Notes: generated from the letters alone by a model not told the origin. Counted from the first letter of the stretch, positions 53,550-63,157 are shown. The stretch is DNA of 64,000 bases from Nocardia sp. NBC_00403 (GCF_036046055.1 NZ_CP107939.1:4712001-4776000); one strand, 5' to 3'. Program-made: numbers and translations.

Positions 53550-54320
53550 ATGGAAATGTCGGCGAGTGCGGCGCTGGACTCGACAGGACGATCGGTCTTC
53601 GCGTGCGGGGTGGTGCGGGTGTCGGACAGTCAGGTGCTGGTTGCGGCAGTGTCGCGGCTCGCGGACGCGGTCGCCGTTGTCGGCGAGACCCCGCGGATGG
53701 TGCGGCAGCTGATGGACAGCGCCATCGACGTGCTGGATCTGGCGGGCTGCACGGTGACGCTCGTCCAGGACGGGCCGGAGAGATTCACTGAGGCGACACC
53801 CGACGCCTTGTTGGAGGTCGAGCGCTGTCAGCACCGCACTGGACGTGGCCCGTGCGTGGCCGCGATGCGGCACGGCGCACCCATCGCGGTCACCAACATC
53901 GGCTGTCGGCGTGCGGTGTGGCAGGAATTCTGTGCCGAGGCAGTCCGACAACAGGTTTCGTCGGTAGTGGTGGTACCGATGCGGTCTGGGGATGTCACAG
54001 TGGGTGCGCTCGGCATGTACACCCACGAGCCACGCGACTGGACCGAACAAGATCTCTCGGTGGGCGGTTTGCTCGCCAGCATGGCGGCCGGGCACATCGT
54101 CAAGTCGACCGCCATTCGTCGCCAGGAACAGCTGACCGAGCAGCTGATGCACGCGCTGGATACCCGGATCATCGTCGAGCAAGCCAAAGGTGTGCTCGCC
54201 AATGCCGGGCGGACGACACCCGATGCCGCCTACGAGCTCATCCGAGCCCATGCGCGGACCAATCGTGTGCCGGTGCAGGCGGTCGCCAAAGCCATCGTGG
54301 AGCTCGGGCTCCGGATCTGA
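53550..54320 (+). CDS. GAF-ANTAR regulator, second of a pair
   Basis: 256 residues if started at ATG 53550, or 254 from ATG 53556; neither has a clear ribosome binding site. GAF region with TGRGPCVAAMRHGAPIAVTNI and SSVVVVPMRSGDVTVGALGMYTHEPRDWTEQD, then an ANTAR domain (RIIVEQAKGVLANAGRTTPDAAYELIRAHAR). It is more canonical than the upstream copy. Both may answer different signals and act on the same or related RNAs. Confidence 0.87.
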   Translation: MEMSASAALDSTGRSVFACGVVRVSDSQVLVAAVSRLADAVAVVGETPRMVRQLMDSAIDVLDLAGCTVTLVQDGPERFTEATPDALLEVERCQHRTGRGPCVAAMRHGAPIAVTNIGCRRAVWQEFCAEAVRQQVSSVVVVPMRSGDVTVGALGMYTHEPRDWTEQDLSVGGLLASMAAGHIVKSTAIRRQEQLTEQLMHALDTRIIVEQAKGVLANAGRTTPDAAYELIRAHARTNRVPVQAVAKAIVELGLRI

Positions 54321-54523
54321 TTCTGCCCCAGCCATTCTCGGCATTCACCGCATCGACGAATTCGCGACGGCACCTCGATAGAGACCGGTAGTCTGACGAA
54401 CGGTGGATCCGATGGCCCCTGTCCCTGGCCGGATTCGTTTACCACACAGCACCGTCCATGCCCTCGACGGAGTGTTTCGACGTATCTCCTTCTTGTCGTA
54501 TCACTGTTTGTCAGGGGGCAATC

Positions 54524-55069
54524 GTGACCATGCTCGATGCAGAATTGGTGCACCGCATCGGTAATGGCGATCGTGACGCATTTGCGCAGTTGTATCGCCG
54601 CACGCGAAACCTGGTATTTCAGCGAGTTCTCGCCGTTGTCCGAGACCCTGGATATGCCGAAGAAACGTGCCAGGACGTCTACCTGGAAGTGTGGCGGTGT
54701 GCGGGTGGCTTCGATGAACATCGCGGATCGGCACTGACGTGGTTACGGATGCTTGCCCATCGGCAGGCGGTGGACCGGGTACGGCACGAGCGGGCGACCG
54801 TCGACCACAATCACCAGTGGGGCGCCCGCGCCTACCAACCGCCCATGGATGTGGTCGCCGAGGAAACCCTGCGCAACCACGACCGCGAAGCCGTCCGCCG
54901 GAGCCTGACCGGTCTGAGCTCGCTGCAGCGCGAATCCATCACCCTCGCCTACTATCGCGATCTCACTTATCCGCAGGTCGCGGCCTGCCTCGGTATCGGG
55001 CTGCCCGCCGCGAAATCCCGGATCCGCTCCGCGCTGCAGCACCTGAGAACGGATCTTGCCGAGCAATAG
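54524..55069 (+). CDS. ECF sigma factor (SigK-like)
   Basis: 181 residues from a GTG at 54524, with AGGGGG 5-6 bases upstream; ATG 54530 is an alternative. Region 2 is DAFAQLYRRTRNLVFQRVLA to GSALTWLRMLAHRQAVDRVRHE; region 4 is GLSSLQRESITLAYYRDLTYPQVAACLGI to AKSRIRSALQHLR. It resembles SigK/SigJ-like ECF factors. No anti-sigma gene is adjacent, which leaves its control open. Confidence 0.88.
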   Translation: MTMLDAELVHRIGNGDRDAFAQLYRRTRNLVFQRVLAVVRDPGYAEETCQDVYLEVWRCAGGFDEHRGSALTWLRMLAHRQAVDRVRHERATVDHNHQWGARAYQPPMDVVAEETLRNHDREAVRRSLTGLSSLQRESITLAYYRDLTYPQVAACLGIGLPAAKSRIRSALQHLRTDLAEQ

Positions 55070-55098
55070 CGCCCAGTCGCCGGATGCGGTCGCCGCCG

Positions 55099-56214
55099 TC
55101 ACGATCGATGCGTGACGGCGGCGACAGTTTCGGCGATATTGGCGCGGAAGGCGCTGGGGGAGAAGGACATTGCGTGGTCGCGGATGGTTGCGGGGTGGTA
55201 GGCGGTCGGGTCGAAGGCGCGCATGGCCGCGGCCATGCCTTCGATGACGTGCTCGTCGCTACCGTGGTCGACGTACGCACCGGTGACGCCAGGGCGGACG
55301 GTATCGAGCGCGCCGCCCTGTCCGACGGCGAGAACCGGTGTGCCGCAGGCCATTGCCTCGACCGGCACGATGCCGAAATCCTCGATGCCCGGCATGAGCA
55401 ATGCATTGCAGCGCCGGTAGGTGTCGAGCAGCACGTCGAAGGACGTGGCGCCGAGAAAGGTGGTTTCGGGGCCCGCGATGGCGTCGAGTTGGCTGCGGAA
55501 GCGGCCGTCGCCGAGGACGACAAGGCGGACCCCCGCGCGTTGGGCGGCGCGGATGGCGAGATCGGGGCGTTTGTAGGGCACCAGCCGGCCTGCGAACAGG
55601 AAGAAGTCCTCGCGAGGGATCGCGGCATCCGGAGTGAACTGCTCGACCTGCACCGGTGGGTTGACGACCGTGGCAGGCAGGCCCCACCAGTCCTGGACAC
55701 GGTCGGCGACGGCATGCGAGTTGGCGATGATGTGGGTGAGGTGCGGTGCGGCGCGCAGTTCGGCGCGACGGGCGAGCCTGCCGAGGGCGGTGAGGGCCAG
55801 CTGCCCGGCCCGCCCGCCCGCCTCTTGGGCGCGGAATTCGGCATCCCACGCCCAGCGGGCGGGGCTGTGGACATAGACGATGGTCGGTGCGTCCGTGGCG
55901 AATACCGCCTGGGTGGCGAAGGAGTGATGACTGATGAGGACCGCGTCGAACCGGCCGCGCAGCGGCAGGCGGCGCAAGGCTCGCGGCACGAAGGGCAACA
56001 GCGGGGCGTGCGAACGGCGACCGGTGGCGGCGTGGGCACGGCTGAGCCAGGTGTCGTGCACCGTCTTCAGTGGCGTCCGCACCCCGTCTGGTTCGATGAT
56101 CGGTGCGAAGACCTCTGCGTGCGGCCAGGTTTCGACGAATTCACCGATGACGGCCTCAGAGCCGCCGAACTCGGTGAAACGCTCGTGCACGATCGCAAGG
56201 CGAGGCTCGTTCAT
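55099..56214 (-). CDS. GT4-family glycosyltransferase
   Basis: 371 residues from the ATG at 56214. GT-B fold with RLAIVHERFTEFGGSE at the N-terminus, HSPARWAWD, FFLFAGRLVPYKRPDLAI and the GT4 E-x7-E region MPGIEDFGIVPVEAMACGTPVLAV. It probably adds a sugar from an NDP donor during polysaccharide assembly at the membrane. It is the last gene of the surface-polysaccharide operon, 112 bp after the aminotransferase. Confidence 0.9.
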   Translation of the reverse strand: MNEPRLAIVHERFTEFGGSEAVIGEFVETWPHAEVFAPIIEPDGVRTPLKTVHDTWLSRAHAATGRRSHAPLLPFVPRALRRLPLRGRFDAVLISHHSFATQAVFATDAPTIVYVHSPARWAWDAEFRAQEAGGRAGQLALTALGRLARRAELRAAPHLTHIIANSHAVADRVQDWWGLPATVVNPPVQVEQFTPDAAIPREDFFLFAGRLVPYKRPDLAIRAAQRAGVRLVVLGDGRFRSQLDAIAGPETTFLGATSFDVLLDTYRRCNALLMPGIEDFGIVPVEAMACGTPVLAVGQGGALDTVRPGVTGAYVDHGSDEHVIEGMAAAMRAFDPTAYHPATIRDHAMSFSPSAFRANIAETVAAVTHRS

Positions 56215-56326
56215 GCGCTCACCGGCTCGGTGATCCTTGTGCGTGCGTGGTTGCCGTCGGCGCGGCGATGGGTCATTCGACTTCCTGTCGGAGCACGGGG
56301 GGTCGGTGATGGACCGAGGAGCGGAT

Positions 56327-57694
56327 TCATGTCGGGTCGATCCTGCGGGGCGCGGCGTGTCGCCGCAATGCGGGGGCGACGGGCCGGCCTTCGAGCAACC
56401 CGTCCACACAACCCTGCTCGATCGCCTTGCGATACACCGCCGCCGCCTCGCGGCACGCGCCGACAGTGTGGGCAATATCGGCGTCGGTGTGGGCGGCGGA
56501 GGTGACGAAGGATTGCCCGAGGACGCCGCGTTCGAGGAGTTCCTGCAGAAACAGGGTGCGGAACTCTTGGGACGGCTTACCTTCGGGATCTCGGGTGACG
56601 AAGATCAGGCAGGATGGGCGGCCCAGCACCTGCAGGTAGTCGGCGATACCGAGTTCGGCCGCGACCGCGTTCACGCCGTCGGCGAGTAGCTGCCCGGCGT
56701 GTTCCATGCGGGCGACCGGGTCACCGGTGCGGTATTCGTCGACCACGGCGCGGAAGGCGGCCAGCGAGCCCGATTCCGGGCCGTGCGTAGTGGACAACAG
56801 GAATACGCGGTCGTGGTCGGTGCGCAGGCCACCGAGTTCCATGAACTCGCGTTTGCCTGCCAGCGCCGAGATGGGGAATCCGTTGCCCATGGCCTTGCCC
56901 CAGCACGACAGGTCGGGGCGGACGCCGTACACCGCTTGCGCGCCACCGGCCGACCAGCGGAATCCGGTGATCATCTCGTCGAAGACGAGCAGGGTGCCGT
57001 AGCGGTCGCACAGATCGCGAACGCCCTCGAGGAAGCCGGGTTCCGGCTCGGCGAGCGCGGTGGCCGCCTCCATGACGACGGCGGCGACCGCGCCGGTGTC
57101 GAGCACCGTCGCGAGGGAGGGCAGGTCGTTGTAGCGAAACTTCATGGTGCCCGCTGCCACGTCGCGTGGGATGCCGCTGTCCATCGGAGTGGTCCCGATG
57201 AACCAGTCGTCGACCGAGAAGAACGGCTGATCGCACATCGCGATGACACTGCGCCCGGTCGCGGCACGGGCCAGCCGCACCGCCGCCGTGGTCGCATCGG
57301 AGCCGTTCTTGGCGAACTTGACCATGTCCGCACCCGGCACAAGGGTCAGGAAATCCTGTGCGGCAAGCACTTCCAGCTCGGTCGGGCGGCTGAAGCTGAC
57401 CCCGTCGGCGATCGCCGTGGTGACCGCGTCCAGCACCGGCCGGAACCCGTGTCCGAGCGTGACCGAACGCAGGCCCATCCCGTATTCGACATACCAGTTG
57501 CCGTCGGCATCCCACACCCGTGCACCGCTGCCGCGGACCAGGATCGGCGCCATGAACTCGGGATACTGATCGGCGCCGCGCGCATAGGTGTGCGCGCCGC
57601 CGGGCACCAGATCGTGCAGGCGGGATTGGAGTTGGTTGCTGCGGGTGAAGGGTCGGCGATCGGCCGACGGGTTGCTACCCGGGACATGGACCAT
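56327..57694 (-). CDS. Class III aminotransferase, glutamate-1-semialdehyde mutase-like
   Basis: 455 residues from the ATG at 57694. LHDLVPGGAHTYARGADQYPE, FAKNGSDATTAAVRLARAAT, FDEMITGFRWSAGGAQ and the PLP-lysine region CWGKAMGNGFPISALAG are typical. Within a polysaccharide operon it probably makes an amino sugar or amino-acid substituent rather than 5-aminolevulinate. 80 bp separate it from the upstream double GNAT gene. Confidence 0.87.
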   Translation of the reverse strand: MVHVPGSNPSADRRPFTRSNQLQSRLHDLVPGGAHTYARGADQYPEFMAPILVRGSGARVWDADGNWYVEYGMGLRSVTLGHGFRPVLDAVTTAIADGVSFSRPTELEVLAAQDFLTLVPGADMVKFAKNGSDATTAAVRLARAATGRSVIAMCDQPFFSVDDWFIGTTPMDSGIPRDVAAGTMKFRYNDLPSLATVLDTGAVAAVVMEAATALAEPEPGFLEGVRDLCDRYGTLLVFDEMITGFRWSAGGAQAVYGVRPDLSCWGKAMGNGFPISALAGKREFMELGGLRTDHDRVFLLSTTHGPESGSLAAFRAVVDEYRTGDPVARMEHAGQLLADGVNAVAAELGIADYLQVLGRPSCLIFVTRDPEGKPSQEFRTLFLQELLERGVLGQSFVTSAAHTDADIAHTVGACREAAAVYRKAIEQGCVDGLLEGRPVAPALRRHAAPRRIDPT

Positions 57695-57774
57695 GATCGG
57701 CTCCCGATGGGTCGTGAGGCACGCACACAGAAAGCCGTCGGCACGAATCTGTTTGCGCGCGATGGATCTCGGAA

Positions 57775-59130
57775 TCACTGTACGTCCGGCTCGGAGACTT
57801 GTCCTCGCGAGGACTGGTCGGCCTGTGTAGTTACCGCCCAGAGGTCGTGGTCGGCGCGTCGACCGGTGGCACCGACGTAGGAGTGCATCCGGCCCTCGCG
57901 GATCATGCCGACCCGAGCGGCGACTTCGGCGGCACCGAGATCGTCGAGTTCGATGGCCGTCTCGACCCGGCACAGTCCGAGCTCGGCGAAAGCGTAGTCG
58001 AGCAGCAGCTGGGTGGCCGCGAGCCGGATCTGTTCAGCACCGGCGGTATCGGTCCAGACGAACATCTTGGCATTGCGGTCGAACATGTCGAGATCGAACA
58101 GTCTGCCTTCGCCGAAGTACGCGCCGTCCACCTCGATGGCGAGCACCAGTCCGGTCGGGGAATGCAGACCTGCCCTGGCCCGCAGCAATTCGCGCCACCA
58201 CCGGGAACGGGAGTGCCGTGCCGCCCAGGCGGCTTCGGATTCGCCGGGTCCCGGATCGAGCCGTCCTCGGCTGTGCATGCGCGCCGCGCACCACTGCGCC
58301 CAGTCCCCACGCCTGCGGCTGCGCAGTACCAGGGCCGGATGTTCGGCGTCGGTGAGCCGGATCGGTTTCGGTGTCCGCAGCGGATCCAGCATGTGCAAGA
58401 CGCGGCCCGCGTAATACCGGGCGGTGGCGACGAGCACGGTGGTCGCCGGAATCGGTGCACCCTCGGGAGCGCTCGGTGTGGTCGGTGCGGCCGATAACTG
58501 GCCGTCGTAGCGGGTGATCCAGCGGGCCGTGAAGCCGTTCGGCGGAACCGCCTCCCGGGTGATCGCCCACAGTTCGTGATCACGCCTGGCGCTGCCGACG
58601 TCGAAGTATCGCGTCATCATCGCCTCGCGTCGAAACCCCATCAATGCCGCCCCGCGCGAGGTCGCGATGTTCGCGGGCGAGATCGGGGCGGTGAGGCGTT
58701 GCAGTCCGGCCGCCCCGAAGGCGAAGTCCAGGATGAGCGATGCCGCGAGCCCGCCGAAACCGTGCCGTGCCACGTCGGCATCCACCCAGAGACCCAGTTC
58801 CGCTGACCCGGTCTCGGGTGCGATCGAAACGAGCTCGATCTGCCCGGCGAAGCGGCCTGCGACTTCGATCACCGTGGACAGCCGCCGACCCGCACGCGCC
58901 TGCGTGCGGACCACGAGACATTCACGAACCCACTGCTTTCCGCTGTGCCGTGCCGCCCAGTCCAGTGGTGAACTGGTCCAGAACGGCTCGATGGTCCGCT
59001 GATCGCGCAACCGGATCCGCCGCCACTGCGCGTAGTCCGCAATCCGGGGCGGCCGCAACACGACGATGACGCCGTGCAGGGTGGCCGGCCCGAGTCGGAT
59101 ATCGGACAACGAAGGTGAGTGATCGGTCAC
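57775..59130 (-). CDS. Protein with two fused GNAT acetyltransferase domains
   Basis: 451 residues containing two GNAT folds of the RimJ/RimL type: residues about 20-200 (VIEVAGRFAGQIELVSI, ELGLWVDADVARHGFGGLAASLILDFAF, ALMGFRREAMMTRYFDVG) and about 255-440 (LAIEVDGAYFGEGRLFDLDMFDR, QLLLDYAFAELGLCRVETAIE, GMIREGRMHSYVGATG). The second half has a degenerate acetyl-CoA loop. It may acetylate an amino sugar made with the neighbouring aminotransferase. The stop lies 3 bp from the upstream gene's region, so it is tightly packed. Confidence 0.85.
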   Translation of the reverse strand: MTDHSPSLSDIRLGPATLHGVIVVLRPPRIADYAQWRRIRLRDQRTIEPFWTSSPLDWAARHSGKQWVRECLVVRTQARAGRRLSTVIEVAGRFAGQIELVSIAPETGSAELGLWVDADVARHGFGGLAASLILDFAFGAAGLQRLTAPISPANIATSRGAALMGFRREAMMTRYFDVGSARRDHELWAITREAVPPNGFTARWITRYDGQLSAAPTTPSAPEGAPIPATTVLVATARYYAGRVLHMLDPLRTPKPIRLTDAEHPALVLRSRRRGDWAQWCAARMHSRGRLDPGPGESEAAWAARHSRSRWWRELLRARAGLHSPTGLVLAIEVDGAYFGEGRLFDLDMFDRNAKMFVWTDTAGAEQIRLAATQLLLDYAFAELGLCRVETAIELDDLGAAEVAARVGMIREGRMHSYVGATGRRADHDLWAVTTQADQSSRGQVSEPDVQ

Positions 59131-59133
59131 GGC

Positions 59134-60489
59134 TCACTCCCGGGGTCGCTGACTACCGAGCGAGGTCGTTTTCACCGCACCGTCGGTAGCTACCGAGAGT
59201 CGCCAATACCCGCCTGCCGGATCCTTGAGCACGATCCCGCTTTCTGGATGATCGGAAAGCCATGCACCACTGGATAGGACGGCGGAGCGCACGGCTCCGT
59301 CGGCGGTCTGGGCCTGGAAGATATCGGTGTCGCCGCGCCCGGCTCTGCCGACGATCGTTCCGGTGAACCGAGGCGAATGCACACTGTTGCGACCCATCAC
59401 ATGCCAGGCGTCCGGGAACATCGCCGGATTGAGTTCATCGGTGGAACTGGAGATGAGGTTGATCGCGGTGCCCTCGGGGCAGCCTGCGGGATCTATGCGC
59501 AGCTCGATCGGCGGCTTGTCGAGGTCGGCGTCGAATTGCACATTGGCGAGGTAGGGCTGACGGCAGTAGACCAGGTCGATGCCGACGGAGCGGGCGGCGA
59601 CCTTGCAGTTGGTCATGCCGAATTGGGCGGGTCCGCCGCGATCACGCCGGCCGATCGACAGCGCGATGTCCGCGCCCTCGAACCAGACATTGGTCAGCCA
59701 CCAGTCATTGGCCGCGCCATCGATGGCGATGTGCTTGTCGGTGGTGTGCGGGTCGTTGTCGGAGACGAATTCGACGTTCGTCATGGCAAGTCCGGCATTG
59801 TGGTCGCTGCCGGTGCCGAGCACCCCGATGTAGTTGCTGGTGAGCTTGGAGGAGGTGACGTAGTTCTGGATGCACGACGTGACGATGCCGACGCCGAAGT
59901 TGTTGATGTCGCAGTTGATGAATGCGGTACCGCCGGTGTTGTGGTCGAGGACGACACCGCGCTGCTCCAGAAAGCGTGGATGGTTGTCGCTGAGATGGTT
60001 GCCGCGGATCACCACGGCGTCGAACGAACAGCGGAAGCATTCCGAGAGCACGACGGCGGTGGAGCGCGGCCCCGTCATGAAGATGCCGAGGCGGGCGAAC
60101 CGGATCCGATTGCGCTTGCGGAGGTTGATCAAGGTGGTGTCCGCGTCGCAGACCACAACCGACACGTCCGCGCCGTCGCCGAGGACCGTTGCGTAATCAG
60201 ACATTTCCGGCCACGACTGCACTATGTAGTGCCCAGCGGGCAGGTAGAGCACCAGCGGCGTGCCGCCGACCGCGGCCGCTGCGGCGAACGCGGCGGTGTC
60301 GTCGGCGACGCCGTCACCGACCGCACCGAAGTCACGGACATTGCGTGCCGCGGGTGCGTCGGTGACGTTGGGCGAGCGGAAAGGGCTACCAGGGGGATCG
60401 GACGAGGCACACGCCGCGAGTGGGAGCGCGGCGGCGGCGCCCAGCGATGCTGCGAGCAGTCGTCGTCGACCGACGGCGTCCTCGGGCAT
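59134..60489 (-). CDS. Right-handed beta-helix (pectate-lyase-like) lipoprotein
   Basis: 451 residues from the ATG at 60489 with GGAGG upstream. Twin-arginine-like start RRRLLAASLGAAAALPLAACASS with a lipobox. VRDFGAVGDGVADDTAAFAAA is the start motif of the pectate-lyase-superfamily beta-helix, followed by repeats of the coil type (INCDINNFGVGIVTSCIQNYV, TSNYIGVLGTGSDHN). It could trim or modify the polysaccharide at the cell surface. Two bp separate it from the Wzz-like gene. Confidence 0.85.
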   Translation of the reverse strand: MPEDAVGRRRLLAASLGAAAALPLAACASSDPPGSPFRSPNVTDAPAARNVRDFGAVGDGVADDTAAFAAAAAVGGTPLVLYLPAGHYIVQSWPEMSDYATVLGDGADVSVVVCDADTTLINLRKRNRIRFARLGIFMTGPRSTAVVLSECFRCSFDAVVIRGNHLSDNHPRFLEQRGVVLDHNTGGTAFINCDINNFGVGIVTSCIQNYVTSSKLTSNYIGVLGTGSDHNAGLAMTNVEFVSDNDPHTTDKHIAIDGAANDWWLTNVWFEGADIALSIGRRDRGGPAQFGMTNCKVAARSVGIDLVYCRQPYLANVQFDADLDKPPIELRIDPAGCPEGTAINLISSSTDELNPAMFPDAWHVMGRNSVHSPRFTGTIVGRAGRGDTDIFQAQTADGAVRSAVLSSGAWLSDHPESGIVLKDPAGGYWRLSVATDGAVKTTSLGSQRPRE

Positions 60490-60491
60490 CC

Positions 60492-61769
60492 TTACGGCCT
60501 CCCCATCAGTCGCTGCAGGCGGCTGCTCGGAACGCTGTGGGCGACAACACCCGTGAGCGCGGTGTCGCCGAAGGTGGCGAGCGCGCCACGCACCTGTGCG
60601 CTGGAGGTGCTGCCGAGCTGGACCACGGCGAGGGTCTGGTCGAACAGTGCGGCCAGTGCGATGGCATCGGCGGCGTCGGTGATCGGGGCCACCTGCACAA
60701 TGACGTGATCGAAGTCGGTGCGCAGTTTGGCAATGACGGCCGAGAACCGATCGGAGGCCAGCAGGTCGGAGGTCTGTGGGTCGGCGTCGCCGAGCGGCAG
60801 CACCGAGACACCGGTCTGCTGCCACCAGGTCACCGATTCCGGAACCTGTGCCGAGCCGCGCAGCACGCGAGCCAATCCGGGGGACTGGTCCGATGTATAG
60901 GGCTGCAGGCGACCCGCGTTCGACGTGTCGGCATCGACGAGCACCACGTGACGGCCGGTGTCGGCGAACGATTTCGCCAGCGCCATGGTGACGTCCGATT
61001 CCGACTTGGTCGTCAGACTGGTCAGCATGATCGCGGCCGCATCGCCATTGCGCAGCAGTCGGGTCCGCAGCCTTCGGGTTTCGTCTTCGGCGCCAGGACG
61101 GCCGGCATCGATGATGCCGAGGATCGGCACCGCTAGCACGGCCTCGAGTTCGTTGGACGTGCGCAACGTGCGGTCGGTGCGGTCGCGAACGAACGCGGCC
61201 AGACAACCGAGGCCGAGGCCGGCGAGCAGGCCGAGCACGAGCAGCCGCGTTGTCTGCGGACCGGTCGGACCGGTGGGCAGCTCGGCGCGATCGATCACCT
61301 CGACGCGTGCCGCGGGCGCCGCGCCGACCTCGATCGTTTCGAGTTCACCGATGAGGCGCCGGAATTGGGCGACCACACCGTTGGCGATATCGCGCGCCCG
61401 GGTCGGGGTGCTGTCGGTGACCGAAACGTTGATCATGGTGGTGGCGGGCGGCGAGGTGGCGGCGATCTTGCCCTGGAGATCACCGATGGACATCTTCAGG
61501 CCGAGATCATCGATGGTGCGTTTGGCCAGTGTGGCGCTGTTGGCGAGATCGACGTAGGAGCGCACGCGCTGCTGCGCGGCCAGGCCGCCCTGGTAGGAAT
61601 CGTTCACCGAGGTTCCGGTGGCCATCGTGACATACATGCTGCTGGAAGCCACATAGGTGGTCGGCAGGCTTTGCGCGTATCCCACCGCTGCGAGCACACA
61701 CAACAGCAACACGCTGGCAATGATCAGCCAGCGCCTACGCGCGATATGCCAGTAGTCGATCAAACCCAT
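60492..61769 (-). CDS. Wzz/BY-kinase-like polysaccharide co-polymerase with degenerate P-loop
   Basis: 425 residues from the ATG at 61769. N-terminal Wzz part with one membrane segment at about 13-33, an extracytoplasmic loop, a second segment at about 174-195 (RLLVLGLLAGLGLGCLAAF), then a cytoplasmic MinD-like domain. Where a Walker A motif is expected the sequence is LTSLTTKSESDVTMALAKSF, without the GKT/S signature, while the Walker A'-like VVLVDADTSNAG is kept. It likely sets polymer length. Kinase activity is doubtful. Overlaps the Wzy-like gene by 10 bases. Confidence 0.85.
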   Translation of the reverse strand: MGLIDYWHIARRRWLIIASVLLLCVLAAVGYAQSLPTTYVASSSMYVTMATGTSVNDSYQGGLAAQQRVRSYVDLANSATLAKRTIDDLGLKMSIGDLQGKIAATSPPATTMINVSVTDSTPTRARDIANGVVAQFRRLIGELETIEVGAAPAARVEVIDRAELPTGPTGPQTTRLLVLGLLAGLGLGCLAAFVRDRTDRTLRTSNELEAVLAVPILGIIDAGRPGAEDETRRLRTRLLRNGDAAAIMLTSLTTKSESDVTMALAKSFADTGRHVVLVDADTSNAGRLQPYTSDQSPGLARVLRGSAQVPESVTWWQQTGVSVLPLGDADPQTSDLLASDRFSAVIAKLRTDFDHVIVQVAPITDAADAIALAALFDQTLAVVQLGSTSSAQVRGALATFGDTALTGVVAHSVPSSRLQRLMGRP

Positions 61770-63157
61770 TGCCCGGATCCTCTTTTCCCGATGAATACTG
61801 GTGTTGCGTGCGGCGGGGACAGCGGGCCCGGCCCGGGCCGGGCCCGCCGCCGATACTCTTTGACCGCCAGATAGATGAGCCATGCGAGCACGGCGGACTG
61901 CACGAACTTGCCCAGTGCCTCCATGCTGCCCAGGATTCCGCGCTCGAACAGCGAGGAGGCGCCGGTCATGGCAAGGCCGAGCACCACAATCGGGAAGTAG
62001 CGGGAGTACAGCGATTTGGCCCACGCCAGCAGCAGCCCGAAGGTGAAGGCGACCGAGACCACCACGCCGGCGTACCCGCCGAGGACAAAGCCCTCGTTGA
62101 CGTTGCCCTCGGCCAGTGATACCGAGACCCGCGTCATGTCCACAGAGGCGCCGCGAACGTCGTTGGCCCATGCGGTGCCGGACTGGAACTTCTCCGTGCC
62201 GAGCAACTGAGCCGGAATCAGGGTCAGGGCGGCGTGCCGGATCACCTCGTCGGGCGCCACCCAGAAGCCGGGCCCGTGAAAGTAGGCGTCGGTCGCGGCC
62301 TCGAGCAGGTCGAAGCGCCGCAGGATACTGAGGAACGGCTGCACCATCGGGGGGTAGCTCGAATTGGTCAGTGCCGATTCGCTTTTGGCGAATTCCGTGG
62401 ACTTGAACGACTGCAGCCAGCCGAAGCCGCCGATGCCCAGGACCGCGATCACCACCACCCCGACGGCCTTGCCTTTGGTCCAGCCGACGAGCGCGAAGCG
62501 GACAGCCACCGCAAGCGCGGCGCCGAGGATCGGGGTCTTGGACTCGGTGGCCACGGTCCACCCGAGCTCCATGACCAGCAGCCCACCCAGCATCAGTACC
62601 GTCGTCAGCGGCCGCGCGGGCCGGGCGAAGATGATCAATCCGAGCGCGGCGATGGTGCCGAGAATGGCGACGAAGTTGAGAATCGGGTTCGCGCTGTCGA
62701 CATCACCGGCATGGCCGGTGGCGCCTGCGGCGATGGTCGCGCCGCGCCCGAGGACGCCGACGGCATAGATGGCCACCAGCGCCGGGATGAAGTCCGGGTC
62801 GGTGAGTGTCGCGGGCTCGCCCGCGACACCCAGCATCGAGGACCGCCGCCGCGACCAGATCGCGTACCCGACGATGAACACCGCGTACACCCACATGCCG
62901 AACACGACATGGTGCAGAACCAGCGCGATGCTGTCGTCGTAACCGTATTCGGCCAGCCGCGGATCGGGCACGTTGTCGCCGTAGTGCGGATCCGGTTGCA
63001 CCACCAGCAGCACGACGGGTCGCGCGATATACGACAGCGACCAAAAGGCGGCCTGCGCGATCACGAATACCCGTGCGACACCGGGGACCCATGCGGCAGC
63101 CACCACGAGGGTGGCCAGCGCGCAGGCGATCAGCGCGATCTCGGTGTAGGCACTCAC
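61760..63157 (-). CDS. Wzy-like O-antigen/polysaccharide polymerase
   Basis: 465 residues, about 10-12 membrane segments (for example LVVAAAWVPGVARVFVIAQ, VVVIAVLGIGGFGWL) and a long non-membrane loop around FGWLQSFKSTEFAKSESALTNSSYPPM and FHGPGFWVAPDEV, as in Wzy-type proteins. The polar tail is Arg/Pro/Gly-rich. It should polymerise lipid-linked repeat units on the outer face of the membrane. It overlaps the upstream glycosyltransferase by 4 bases and the Wzz-like gene by 10. Confidence 0.8.
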   Translation of the reverse strand: MSAYTEIALIACALATLVVAAAWVPGVARVFVIAQAAFWSLSYIARPVVLLVVQPDPHYGDNVPDPRLAEYGYDDSIALVLHHVVFGMWVYAVFIVGYAIWSRRRSSMLGVAGEPATLTDPDFIPALVAIYAVGVLGRGATIAAGATGHAGDVDSANPILNFVAILGTIAALGLIIFARPARPLTTVLMLGGLLVMELGWTVATESKTPILGAALAVAVRFALVGWTKGKAVGVVVIAVLGIGGFGWLQSFKSTEFAKSESALTNSSYPPMVQPFLSILRRFDLLEAATDAYFHGPGFWVAPDEVIRHAALTLIPAQLLGTEKFQSGTAWANDVRGASVDMTRVSVSLAEGNVNEGFVLGGYAGVVVSVAFTFGLLLAWAKSLYSRYFPIVVLGLAMTGASSLFERGILGSMEALGKFVQSAVLAWLIYLAVKEYRRRARPGPGPLSPPHATPVFIGKRGSGQWV

